The position numbers and the translations under genes are program-made. From NCBI GenBank assembly GCA_030532405.1, contig JAUNLF010000005.1:62001-126000 (forward strand): DNA of 64,000 bases. The letters are read 5' to 3'. The notes under the pieces are model-generated. The model saw only the letters and a program-made list of their open reading frames with translations, was not told the DNA's origin and did no database searches. Shown here in pieces: positions 42,769 through 50,790 of this stretch. The stretch is from Actinomycetaceae bacterium (lineage in GTDB: Bacteria; Actinomycetota; Actinomycetes; Actinomycetales; Actinomycetaceae). Numbering within the stretch: the stretch's first letter is position 1; each line of letters begins with the position of its first letter.

Positions 42769-43794
42769 GTGCCTATTGCAACCCCTGAGGTCTACAACGA
42801 AATGCTAGATCGCGCGAAGGAAGGTCGTTTCGCTTACCCCGCGATTAACGTCACCTCCTCGCAGACGCTCACCGCTGCTATCCGCGGTTTCGCGGAAGCG
42901 GAATCTGACGGCATCATCCAGGTTTCCGTTGGTGGCGCCGAGTACTGGTCTGGTTCCACGGTCAAGGACCGCGTTGCGGGATCCCTCGCGATGGCTGCTT
43001 ACGCCCGCGAGATCGCTAAGAACTACGACGTAAACGTTGCTCTGCACACCGACCACTGCGCAAAGCAGAACCTGGACTCCTGGGTTGTTCCGTTGATGGA
43101 ACTTGAGGTCGAAGAAGTAAACGCAGGCCGTCTGCCGTTCTTCCAGTCCCACATGTGGGACGGCTCCGCTGTTCCGTTGGAAGAGAACCTCGAGATCGCG
43201 CAGAAGATGCTCGACCTCGCTCAGAAGTCTCGCACCATCCTGGAAGTTGAGATCGGTGTTGTTGGCGGCGAGGAAGACGGCGTAGTTGGCGAGATCAACG
43301 AGAAGCTGTACACCACCACCGAAGATGGTCTAAAGACCGTTGAGGCCCTCGGCCTTGGCGAAAAGGGCCGCTACCTGACGGCTCTGACCTTCGGTAACGT
43401 ACACGGCGTTTACAAGCCGGGTCACGTCAAGCTCCGCCCCGAAATCCTGGGCACCATCCAGGAAGAAGTCGGCGCGAAGTACGACGCAGGCGACCGCCCG
43501 TTCGACCTGGTAATGCACGGTGGCTCCGGCTCCTCCGCCGAGGAAATCGCAACCGCTGTCGCAAACGGCGTCATCAAGATGAACGTCGACACCGACACCC
43601 AGTACGCCTTCACCCGTCCCGTCGCTGACTGGATGCTGAAGAAGTACGACGAGGTCCTCAAGATCGACGGTGAGGTCGGCGTCAAGAAGTCTTACGACCC
43701 GCGCTCGTGGGGCAAGGCTGCAGAAGCTGGCATGGCTGCCCGCGTAATCGAGGCATGTGAACGCCTCGGCTCCGTCGGCACCAAGATGAAGTAA
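42769..43794 (+). CDS. fba: Fructose-bisphosphate aldolase, class II
   Basis: Zinc-dependent glycolytic aldolase splitting fructose-1,6-bisphosphate. Metal and substrate residues are in VALHTDHCAKQNLDSW, in the VEIGVVGGEEDGV loop, FGNVHGVYKPGHVKL and MHGGSGSSAEEIATAV. The 341-residue length with the long insert is the class IIA (E. coli FbaA/actinobacterial) form, distinct from the shorter GatY-like enzyme at 46.1 kb. Codon use is strongly biased, as in highly expressed genes. GTG start behind AAGGAGG. Monocistronic with a GC-rich terminator. Confidence 0.96.
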   Translation: MPIATPEVYNEMLDRAKEGRFAYPAINVTSSQTLTAAIRGFAEAESDGIIQVSVGGAEYWSGSTVKDRVAGSLAMAAYAREIAKNYDVNVALHTDHCAKQNLDSWVVPLMELEVEEVNAGRLPFFQSHMWDGSAVPLEENLEIAQKMLDLAQKSRTILEVEIGVVGGEEDGVVGEINEKLYTTTEDGLKTVEALGLGEKGRYLTALTFGNVHGVYKPGHVKLRPEILGTIQEEVGAKYDAGDRPFDLVMHGGSGSSAEEIATAVANGVIKMNVDTDTQYAFTRPVADWMLKKYDEVLKIDGEVGVKKSYDPRSWGKAAEAGMAARVIEACERLGSVGTKMK

Positions 43795-43812
43795 ACCTCA
43801 AACCCTTGCAGG

Positions 43813-43841
43813 CGCCCCGCACCCACAATCGGTGCGGGGCG
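43813..43841 (+). terminator. GC-rich hairpin terminator of fba
   Basis: Perfect 11-bp stem CGCCCCGCACC/GGTGCGGGGCG with a 7-base loop, 18 bases past the fba stop. The following ACTCTAT is T-poor, so termination may be inefficient. Confidence 0.75.
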
Positions 43842-43949
43842 ACTCTATACCCTCACCACCCACCATTTGAGTCCGCTCGCATTAGCGTGGCGACGCCCTC
43901 AAAATGAATAGGTGACAATCAAACCCCAAACACCCGTGGAAGGACCCCA

Positions 43950-44735
43950 TTGGGCACAATAGTTTTCGCCGTAATAATCGGCGTTGCGGTTGGCGTAGTA
44001 GTCGGAGCGCTCGGCGCCGGCGGAGGCATCCTCGCAGTCCCAGCCCTAACGTACTTGCTACACCAGTCGCCGCACGCGGCCGCAACGGGATCTCTAGTGA
44101 TCGTGCTCGCCACCGCGCTCGTCGCAATTCCTGAAAAAGTCCGCAAAAAAACGATCCGTATCCGCGAAGGCCTAGTCTTTGGCGCCATCTCCGTAGTCGG
44201 CTCATTCATTGGCGCGCGCCTATCCGCATACGTGGACGGCAACGTCCTCATGCTCCTATTCGCGGCAATGCTAGCAATCATGGCGATCGTCATGACCCGA
44301 AAGGGCCTTAGAGAAAGAAAGATTTCCGAGGGCGAGCCTGCACCTCGAAAACCTCGCGGCTGGCCGTGGGTCATAGTCGCAGCGACCCTCACCGGATTCC
44401 TAACCGGCTTCTTTGGCGTCGGCGGCGGCTTCATGGTCGTACCGGTACTAACTCTCGTCCTCGCATTCGGCATGAGGGAAGCGGCAGGCACGTCCCTAAT
44501 CATCATGGTGCTCGCGTCAGCAGCCGGCCTCGCGTCCCGCTACGGACAATCCATTCCCGTTGATTGGGAGGTCGTGCTGGGCTTCATGTTCGGCTCCATG
44601 GCAGGCGGCATCGCGGGCGGCCCACTTTCAAATAAGGCGAAACCACACCAACTCACACTAATCTTCGCAGCGCTACTTGCGGTGGTGTGCATCGCGAGCC
44701 TCGCCGCAACACTCACCCAAATGCTTGCCGCCTAA
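43950..44735 (+). CDS. TSUP family permease (TauE/SafE-like)
   Basis: 261-residue membrane protein with about eight segments in two repeated halves, each opening with the Gly-rich signature of sulfite/organosulfonate exporters (GALGAGGGILAVPALTYLL and GFFGVGGGFMVVPVLTLVL). Known members move sulfite, sulfonates or similar anions; the substrate is unknown. TTG start behind AAGGA at six bases. The mid-loop contains GAGGGCGAGCCTGC, a 14-mer also found at 12086 and, inverted, at 20316. Alone between fba and an unknown gene. Confidence 0.87.
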   Translation: MGTIVFAVIIGVAVGVVVGALGAGGGILAVPALTYLLHQSPHAAATGSLVIVLATALVAIPEKVRKKTIRIREGLVFGAISVVGSFIGARLSAYVDGNVLMLLFAAMLAIMAIVMTRKGLRERKISEGEPAPRKPRGWPWVIVAATLTGFLTGFFGVGGGFMVVPVLTLVLAFGMREAAGTSLIIMVLASAAGLASRYGQSIPVDWEVVLGFMFGSMAGGIAGGPLSNKAKPHQLTLIFAALLAVVCIASLAATLTQMLAA

Positions 44736-44882
44736 GCGAAGCGGCACGCGCCAAGCGCGCGGCTCGCCCTCAAACACAATCACGCACAAGCGGGACAAAT
44801 CGGGGCGCGCAAGTTACTCATCCAGGTATAAAACTGGGCGGTTTCGTGGTGAGATGGAAGATAGGGAACTTAAGGAGGCACT

Positions 44883-46067
44883 ATGACGGACACATCACGT
44901 CAATGGACACGCACTGAGGGCATTATTATTGCCGAGCATCTCGACCCCAAAGAGGTTGCAGACTTTATCAACCAAACCAGGGTCGTCGTGTCGATGGACT
45001 GGTATGAGAGGACTCCTAACCTAATCGGCTTAACTCTGGTTGAAGCGGATCGCAAGCTCGCCGCCGTCAACGACGTTGACGAGGTCGTGCCGATGGTCGA
45101 GTTTGAAGACTTCGCCCTCGAAGTCGCACAGCGGTTCGACGCCGAAGTTCTGATCGGCGGTGTGGCCGCTGACGCAATGCCAGAAGGCGCGGAGGTCAGC
45201 GGCGACGTTGACTACGCCGTCGCAGACGAAACCATGCGCATTGTTGAACTGAGCTCGATCCCGGACTCCTCGATTCCGCTGGCCGCCGCGATCTCGGGCG
45301 TGGACCTCGCCGCCCTCGCACTGGACAACGACTGGCAGGCACTCGCGTACGAATCGGAGTACAGCGTCACGGTCGCATCGTTTGGCGATTACCCGATCGT
45401 GACCCTCATGGTCTCCGACGACGAATTCCACGCGAGCCTTGCCGAGGACGACGACCCCGAATCTTTGATCATGTACAACTGGTCAATGTCCGCGCGCACA
45501 CTCGCAGCGGGACACATGAACGATCGCGTGTTTGAGGAAGCCGAAGAACTCGTCGGGTCTTCTGCGGATCTTCGCCGCATTGCCGAGGCCGTTCCGGGTG
45601 CCGACGTGGTAGCCGCTGAAGCTACCGCGCAGCTTTCCGGCACGCGCGCAGTTCTGAGCTTTGTTCGCGCCCTCGGAGCCCCCGGCTCAATCGCTGACTA
45701 CCTACTAGGCAAGCTTGAGGTCGACGAGATTCCCGGTGCGGAAAGCCACGACGCTCGCGGCATTTCGAACGCTATCGGACGCAGCGTCGACCGGATGCTT
45801 CTGGAACCCGAATCCACGGGGAATCCTGTCTGGGAGACCTACCACAAGGTAGCCGTCGAAAAGCCGCAGATTGTTCGAACCGTTGCCGGCATTGAGGGCG
45901 CCATCGGCGGCATTCTGCTGGCCAACGCGTTCCGCGGTGACAAGCCACGCACTGGCTGGACGAAGTTCAGCGGCATCGTTGGTGGGCTCATGGTGTTTGA
46001 CTCGATCGCGGAAGTCATGCTTGCGAAGTACCTCGGCAAACGAGCTGAACGTCGCAGCGGCAAGTAG
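44883..46067 (+). CDS. Hypothetical protein, 394 aa
   Basis: I do not recognise this protein. It is acidic, probably soluble, and opens MTDTSRQWTRTEGIIIAEHL; the first 200 residues are strand-rich with many Asp/Glu (DYAVADETMRIVELSSIPDS), the last 70 contain two weakly hydrophobic Gly-rich helices (TVAGIEGAIGGILLANAF and FSGIVGGLMVFDSIAEVMLA) that could touch a membrane. There is no signal peptide, nucleotide-binding or catalytic motif. AAGGAGG precedes the ATG and codon use matches its neighbours, so it is a real gene. It is monocistronic and convergent with the aldolase operon. Confidence 0.75.
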   Translation: MTDTSRQWTRTEGIIIAEHLDPKEVADFINQTRVVVSMDWYERTPNLIGLTLVEADRKLAAVNDVDEVVPMVEFEDFALEVAQRFDAEVLIGGVAADAMPEGAEVSGDVDYAVADETMRIVELSSIPDSSIPLAAAISGVDLAALALDNDWQALAYESEYSVTVASFGDYPIVTLMVSDDEFHASLAEDDDPESLIMYNWSMSARTLAAGHMNDRVFEEAEELVGSSADLRRIAEAVPGADVVAAEATAQLSGTRAVLSFVRALGAPGSIADYLLGKLEVDEIPGAESHDARGISNAIGRSVDRMLLEPESTGNPVWETYHKVAVEKPQIVRTVAGIEGAIGGILLANAFRGDKPRTGWTKFSGIVGGLMVFDSIAEVMLAKYLGKRAERRSGK

Positions 46068-46090
46068 CTCTAACAAGTCGAAGTGAAACG

Positions 46091-46125
46091 TGAAGGTCCG
46101 GCGGGGGATTCCCGCCGGACCTTCA
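46091..46125. terminator. Bidirectional hairpin terminator
   Basis: Perfect 15-bp stem TGAAGGTCCGGCGGG/CCCGCCGGACCTTCA with a 5-base loop between the converging hypothetical gene and the aldolase operon. Confidence 0.85.
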
Positions 46126-46145
46126 GTGCTGTATAGAGGTAGTGA

Positions 46146-46985
46146 CTAGCTTCGTGCGTAGAGCTTCAGCAGGCGAGCGACTTCGGCTTGAACGTGGTCG
46201 CGGCCGGGGCCCACGTACTTGCGCGGGTCAACGAGCTTGTCGTTGCCCGCGAGGATTTCGCGCACAACGCCGGTAAAGCCGACGTTGAGGTGGGTCGACA
46301 CGTTGATCTTCGTCATGCCCGCCTCGATTGCAGCGACCATGCCTTCGTCGGGCACGCCGGAGGAGCCGTGTAGCACGAGCGGAACGGGAACTGCGTCGCG
46401 AATGCGCGAGATCAGGTCGGTGTCGAGCACTGCGCCGCGGGTGGTCATTGCGTGCGACGAGCCGACTGCCACGGCGAGAAGATCAACGCCGGTGTCGGCT
46501 ACAAACTTCGCGGCGTCGTCCGGGTCGGTGCGGGCGGACGGGTCGTGTACGCCGTCTTTGCCGCCAACTTCGCCAAGTTCGGCTTCAACCGCGACGTTCG
46601 CCGCGTGGCAAAACTCGACTACGGCTGCGGTGCTCTCGCGGTTTGCCTGGTCTTCAAGTTTCGAGCCGTCGTACATAACCGAGTTGAAGCCGATGTCCAC
46701 GGCCGCCTTGCAAAGATCCACGCTCTCGGCGTGGTCGAGGTGTACGGCAACGGGTACCGACGCTTGCTCGGCGAGGGCGATCATAGCTTTGCCGATGGGG
46801 GCGATGTGGCCGCCGTGGTACTTGATCGCGTTTTCGGATAGCTGCAGGATGACGGGGCGGCCGACGCTTTCGGCTGCCGCGACCTCCGCGTGGGCAAACT
46901 CCAGTAGGACGACGTTAAATGCGCCTAGCCCCACCTTGTCGCGTGCGGCCTCAGCCGCCATTTCACGAATGTCTACTAGTGGCAT
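46146..46985 (-). CDS. gatY: Class II ketose-bisphosphate aldolase, tagatose-bisphosphate type
   Basis: 279-residue zinc aldolase of the short class IIB group that includes GatY/KbaY (tagatose-1,6-bisphosphate) and B. subtilis FbaA. The metal and substrate residues are in VAVHLDHAESVDLCKAA, EAELGEVGGKDGV, VAVGSSHA and LVLHGSSGVPDE. A separate full-length fba lies 2.4 kb away, and the neighbours are a PfkB kinase and an amino-sugar isomerase, so cleavage of tagatose-1,6-bisphosphate to DHAP and glyceraldehyde-3-phosphate is the likely role. Its ATG overlaps the kinase gene by ten bases. Last gene of the four-gene leftward operon. Confidence 0.85.
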   Translation of the reverse strand: MPLVDIREMAAEAARDKVGLGAFNVVLLEFAHAEVAAAESVGRPVILQLSENAIKYHGGHIAPIGKAMIALAEQASVPVAVHLDHAESVDLCKAAVDIGFNSVMYDGSKLEDQANRESTAAVVEFCHAANVAVEAELGEVGGKDGVHDPSARTDPDDAAKFVADTGVDLLAVAVGSSHAMTTRGAVLDTDLISRIRDAVPVPLVLHGSSGVPDEGMVAAIEAGMTKINVSTHLNVGFTGVVREILAGNDKLVDPRKYVGPGRDHVQAEVARLLKLYARS

Positions 46986-47932
46986 TCCATGTCCTTCACT
47001 TCAACTTCTTTCAACATTTCTTTAAACAGTTCGAGGTCGACCTCGCCGGCAACAGGCCTTGCAACTGCCGCGCCAGACAGTGCCACGGCCATCGGCAGGC
47101 CATCTTTTAAGTCTTTGGCAGTGAGCGTTGCGCTCGTGTGCTCGTCGATGAATGCACACCACGCGGCAACGGAGGCGTCTCCTGCTCCGGTGGGGTTGCC
47201 TTCGATGTAGCGAACGGGCTTGGCGTGGTAGGAGCCGTCGGGCCCGTGAATGCTCATGCCGTTTTCGCCCTCGGAGGTGATTACGATGCCAACACCTTGG
47301 GCGAGCAGGGCGGCCGCCCCTTCGCACACGTCGTCAAGCCCGGTCGTAGCCTTGAGCTCGAGGTCGTTGGGTTTCACAAAGTCTGCTCCGGCGGCGCATG
47401 CGCGAACGAGGTTTTCGCCAGTGGCATCCACGAGAATGCGGGCTCCGGCTTCGTGAACGGTGTCCACGATCCTCGTCATCCATTCGGGGCTGGAGTCGCC
47501 CGCGAAGGAGCCGCAGCTGGCGAGCAGGTCGCCCGGCTGGAGGCTTTCGCGTAGTAGCGTAAGGAGTTCCTCCCACGATTCGTCGCTTGGGGCCTCCCCG
47601 GATTCGTTGAGAACGGTTGCGGCGGAATCGTCCTCAACAACCGCGATACTCATGCGGGTTTGGCGGTCGAATTTAACGAACCTGCTTGAGATGAGCTTGG
47701 CCTCTGGAAGGCCGGCGAGCAGGTCGGAAAAGCGTTTGCCGTTTGCTCCGCCGAGGAATCCGGTGGCCGTGGATTCTTTACCGATTTGGGCGAGTACGCG
47801 CGACACGTTTACGCCCTTGCCGCCGGCGCGAACCTGCGAGTCCTCAATGCGGTGCGTGTTTCCAACGTTCAGTGTGGGTAGGTGGTAAGTAAAATCCAAT
47901 GCCGGGTTTGGGGTTAGAGTCCATACCGTCAT
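46976..47932 (-). CDS. PfkB-family hexose-phosphate kinase (tagatose-6-phosphate kinase candidate)
   Basis: 318-residue ATP-dependent sugar kinase of the LacC/FruK branch. N-terminal TLTPNPALDFTYHLPTL and RAGGKGVNVSRVLAQIG are the substrate side; GNPTGAGDASVAAW is the ATP/anion-hole motif with the catalytic Asp. LacC phosphorylates tagatose-6-phosphate and FruK fructose-1-phosphate; overlap with a tagatose-type aldolase gene and the adjacent amino-sugar genes favour tagatose-6-phosphate. TAGGAGG precedes the ATG, made by the stop of the ROK gene nine bases away. Confidence 0.87.
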   Translation of the reverse strand: MTVWTLTPNPALDFTYHLPTLNVGNTHRIEDSQVRAGGKGVNVSRVLAQIGKESTATGFLGGANGKRFSDLLAGLPEAKLISSRFVKFDRQTRMSIAVVEDDSAATVLNESGEAPSDESWEELLTLLRESLQPGDLLASCGSFAGDSSPEWMTRIVDTVHEAGARILVDATGENLVRACAAGADFVKPNDLELKATTGLDDVCEGAAALLAQGVGIVITSEGENGMSIHGPDGSYHAKPVRYIEGNPTGAGDASVAAWCAFIDEHTSATLTAKDLKDGLPMAVALSGAAVARPVAGEVDLELFKEMLKEVEVKDMECH

Positions 47933-47941
47933 GGTTTCCTC

Positions 47942-48859
47942 CTAGCGCTCAGCGCGAAATGCGCGCAGTCCAGCGCCTTTAAGTTGTGATTGTGAACCGA
48001 GTTTCGCCCCGATTACTTCCGGGGTTGGAACGATTCCGAGTGCCTCGTCGAGTTTTGTAGATAGCTCGTCGAACAGTTTTTGCCCGCGATTTGCAAGGCC
48101 GCCACCGATTACGATGGGCACTTTTCCAACCGCGGAAACAATGGGGGCGAGTGCCTCGGCGAGCTGTTTCATCGAGTAGTCCACGATCTGCGTTGCTTCG
48201 GGGGAGCCCGAATCGACCAGTTGGTACAGGCCCGCAGCGCCGTCGCATTCCTCGATAAGGCCGAGGCTCGCGCCGCGCCTGCAGATTGCGGAAGCCGAGG
48301 CTACCCGCTCGAGCGAAACCGGGTTGCCGTCCCAATCTGGAACAGTAATCTGGCCGAGCTCACCCGCCCAACCTGACACGGCAACGGGCATGCCGTTTAG
48401 GATCAGAACGCTTGCTATACCGGTTCCAATGGCAACGTAGAAGAAGTTCTCTAAGCCAACGCCCCAGTGCGCCTCTGCTAGAGCACCCGTTCGCACGTCG
48501 TGACCAAAAGCCACGGGCCGCCCACTCGCGTCGCTCAGCGCCTCCCGGGCTGGGAAATCTCTCCAGCCCAGGTTCGCGCTGAAAACAGCCATACCAAGGG
48601 ATTCATCGACGATACCCGGCACGTCGAAACCAACGGTGTCAATCACCTGGGAGGGCTGGATGGGGCCGTCGGCGCCAGCAACCTCGCCCTCAAGAATCAT
48701 CCGACCGTAATCGGAGATGATCCGTGCGCTACGCGTGATTAACGCGTCCGGACTCGCGGGCGTCGGGTACTGCCCGGGTTGCCACACTGCACCATCTGTG
48801 CCGACAACGCCGGCCTTAATAGTGGTTCCTCCAACGTCTAATGCGATCGCGTAGCGCAC
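47942..48859 (-). CDS. ROK-family sugar kinase (GalNAc kinase candidate)
   Basis: 305-residue cytoplasmic kinase with the ROK phosphate loop ALDVGGTTIKAGVV, the catalytic-Asp region GHDVRTGALAEAHWG and the second Gly loop VIVIGGGLANRG-like (PIVIGGGLANRGQKL). The ROK zinc site CxCGxxGCxE is absent: after GELGQITVPDWDGNPVSLE there are no Cys ligands, and the usual His of GxGHxxv is Gln. It therefore belongs to a divergent ROK branch. In context it is the best candidate for phosphorylating GalNAc released by the GH112 enzyme, in place of a PTS. GTG start behind AGGAG; six bases after the SIS gene. Confidence 0.8.
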   Translation of the reverse strand: MRYAIALDVGGTTIKAGVVGTDGAVWQPGQYPTPASPDALITRSARIISDYGRMILEGEVAGADGPIQPSQVIDTVGFDVPGIVDESLGMAVFSANLGWRDFPAREALSDASGRPVAFGHDVRTGALAEAHWGVGLENFFYVAIGTGIASVLILNGMPVAVSGWAGELGQITVPDWDGNPVSLERVASASAICRRGASLGLIEECDGAAGLYQLVDSGSPEATQIVDYSMKQLAEALAPIVSAVGKVPIVIGGGLANRGQKLFDELSTKLDEALGIVPTPEVIGAKLGSQSQLKGAGLRAFRAER

Positions 48860-48865
48860 GATGTT

Positions 48866-49750
48866 TTACTCCTCGTCCAGGATGACCGAACGCGTCAGGT
48901 GACGCGGCTTATCGGGGTCCAGGCCCTTCGCTTCGGCGCGGGCAACGGCCAAACGCTGGGCCACTACCAAGTCTGCCATCGGGTCTAGGTCAGAGGTGTG
49001 AACCTCGGCGCCCGTCGCATCGATTTGATCCGTGAGGCCGGTCGGGGCCTCGCCAAAGATCCAAACGAGGCGGCCGGGCTCTGCAATCGAGATGGGGCCG
49101 TGACGGTACTCCATTGCGGGGTAGGTTTCGGTCCAAGACTGGCTGGCCTCGCGGAGCTTCAAGCCGGCTTCGTTTGCCAGGCCGATCGTCCAACCGGTGC
49201 CAAGGAAGGTGATCTGGGATGCGTCAACCCAAGACTGCGGGATCTCGACCTCTAGGGCCTTCTTCGCATCTTCAACAGCCTTGTCAACGTCGTCGCCGAG
49301 CGTTGCGCGGAAGTAGGCGAGTGCGGACGTTGCGAAGCGGGTCTGAACGACCGACTCCTCATCCGCGAAGTCAAGGACGACCTCGAAGTCCGCGTACTGC
49401 GCTGCGGGGCCTTCACCAACAGCGGTGATCAGAACTGCGGGGCGGCCGGCCTCGTGCAGGACCTTCATAACGTCAATAATTTCGGAGGTCGTGCCCGAAC
49501 GTGACAGGCAGACAACTCGATCGTATTCGCGGTCCATCGGAAACTCGGTAGCGGTGAAGGCATCGGAAATGCCCTGGCCGCCAACTTCGCGCATCCTGGT
49601 GTATGCCTGCGCGATGAACCAAGAGGTTCCACAACCGATTACTGCAAGCGATTCCTCGTTACCTGCTAGCGGACCGGTCTTCTTTGCGACCTCAGCAGCC
49701 TTTGCCCAAACCTCGGGCTGCGACGCAATTTCAGAGCTCGTTTTGCTCAT
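48866..49750 (-). CDS. agaS: SIS-domain sugar-phosphate isomerase/deaminase (AgaS-like)
   Basis: 294-residue protein with two SIS domains. The first carries the sugar-phosphate loops VIGCGTSWFIAQAYTRM and LSRSGTTSEIIDVMK; the second TFLGTGWTIGLANEAGLKLR and MEYRHGPISI, as in AgaS, FrlB and the GlmS isomerase half. No glutaminase domain is present. In this operon deamination/isomerisation of galactosamine-6-phosphate to tagatose-6-phosphate is the natural role, by analogy with E. coli AgaS. The start at 49750 has GGAGGAAGG upstream; the longer frame from 49804 contains that site. First gene of the leftward operon. Confidence 0.82.
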   Translation of the reverse strand: MSKTSSEIASQPEVWAKAAEVAKKTGPLAGNEESLAVIGCGTSWFIAQAYTRMREVGGQGISDAFTATEFPMDREYDRVVCLSRSGTTSEIIDVMKVLHEAGRPAVLITAVGEGPAAQYADFEVVLDFADEESVVQTRFATSALAYFRATLGDDVDKAVEDAKKALEVEIPQSWVDASQITFLGTGWTIGLANEAGLKLREASQSWTETYPAMEYRHGPISIAEPGRLVWIFGEAPTGLTDQIDATGAEVHTSDLDPMADLVVAQRLAVARAEAKGLDPDKPRHLTRSVILDEE

Positions 49751-49969
49751 TTCGTTTACCTTCCTCCATTGGTCTGGTTGAACGTCGTTGATCAAGTGGC
49801 TCAAACTGCCAGACTTGATAAATCTTGATCACAACTACACTATACCAATCATTATTAATCGTGGTAGTCTATTTTGAAGTTGAGTCCTCAATCAAAGATG
49901 AACAAAGAGGTGTAACATGATTGCAATTAGATCAACCTTGCCCCTTCGTGGTGCTTGTTAAGAGGACTC
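49751..49969. promoter_or_regulatory. Divergent control region of the galacto-N-biose locus
   Basis: 219 bp between agaS and deoR. It holds repeated CTTGAT-type words (TTGATCAAG near 49790, and the direct pair CTTGATAAATCTTGAT at 49814-49829) and CAATCATTATTAATC (49847-49860 region). AATCATT and TTAATC recur before the binding-protein gene (53002-53080), so both may be operators of the DeoR protein. The exact promoters cannot be fixed. Confidence 0.5.
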
Positions 49970-50770
49970 ATGAACCGCCAAGAACGTCTTTCGCACCTAG
50001 CTGATCTCATTGTTGAGCGCGGATCTTTGCGCGTAGAAGAAGCTGTGGAGGAGCTCAAGGTCTCCCCGGCAACTGTGCGCCGAGACCTTGATGTACTTGC
50101 AGAACAGCAACTAATTGTCCGCACTCGTGGAGGCGCCAGCGCCAATGCGCAGTCGGGAGAGCTTCCCCTGCGCTACCGCGCAGTTACTCAACCGGAACAA
50201 AAGGCCGCGATCGCGCGAGCCGTGACCGAGTTGATTAAGCCCGGTGAAGTGATCGGTTTCAACGGTGGAACAACCACGACGCTCGCCGCGTACGAAGTGG
50301 GAGTTCGAGTCAGCGGGGATGATTCCTTCGCTGACGACGGCATCACGCTCGTTACGAACGCAATTAATATTGCGAATGACCTGGTAGTACGCCCGCGCGT
50401 CCGCGTGGTAGTCACCGGCGGGGTGGTGCGCGCTCGGTCTTATGAACTGATCGGCCCGCTATCCGACCTTTTGCTACCCAGCATCAGCGTGGACACCCTG
50501 TTCCTTGGCGTTAACGGTATTGACTTCTCAACCGGCATTTACGCTACGCACGAGGGCGAAGCAGCGGTTAATGCTGCGCTCGTCGCCTCGGCAAACCGCG
50601 TGATTGTCCTAGCTGATTCAACCAAACTGGGATCCACAGCATTCGCCAGGATCTCGCCGATTTCTGCGGTTTCAATGGTCATCACCGATGGGGATGCGAA
50701 CCCCGCCCACGTCCGCCAACTGGAGGCGCAGGGCATCGAAGTCATTAAAGCAACAAACTCCACAATCTAG
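49970..50770 (+). CDS. DeoR-family regulator of the galacto-N-biose locus
   Basis: 266-residue repressor: N-terminal DeoR helix-turn-helix (VEEAVEELKVSPATVRRDLD and QQLIVRTRGGAS) and a C-terminal sugar-phosphate-binding DeoRC domain (PGEVIGFNGGTTTTLAAYEV, VTGGVVRARSYELIGPL, FLGVNGIDFSTGIYA). Such proteins (AgaR, LacR, GatR) respond to phosphorylated intermediates, here perhaps tagatose- or galactosamine-6-phosphate. The start at 49970 has AGAGG five bases upstream; a TTG at 49955 lies before it and is rejected. It lies between the two divergent arms and 20 bases before the GH112 gene. Confidence 0.92.
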   Translation: MNRQERLSHLADLIVERGSLRVEEAVEELKVSPATVRRDLDVLAEQQLIVRTRGGASANAQSGELPLRYRAVTQPEQKAAIARAVTELIKPGEVIGFNGGTTTTLAAYEVGVRVSGDDSFADDGITLVTNAINIANDLVVRPRVRVVVTGGVVRARSYELIGPLSDLLLPSISVDTLFLGVNGIDFSTGIYATHEGEAAVNAALVASANRVIVLADSTKLGSTAFARISPISAVSMVITDGDANPAHVRQLEAQGIEVIKATNSTI

Positions 50771-50790
50771 CTCACTGCCAAGGAGTCTCA

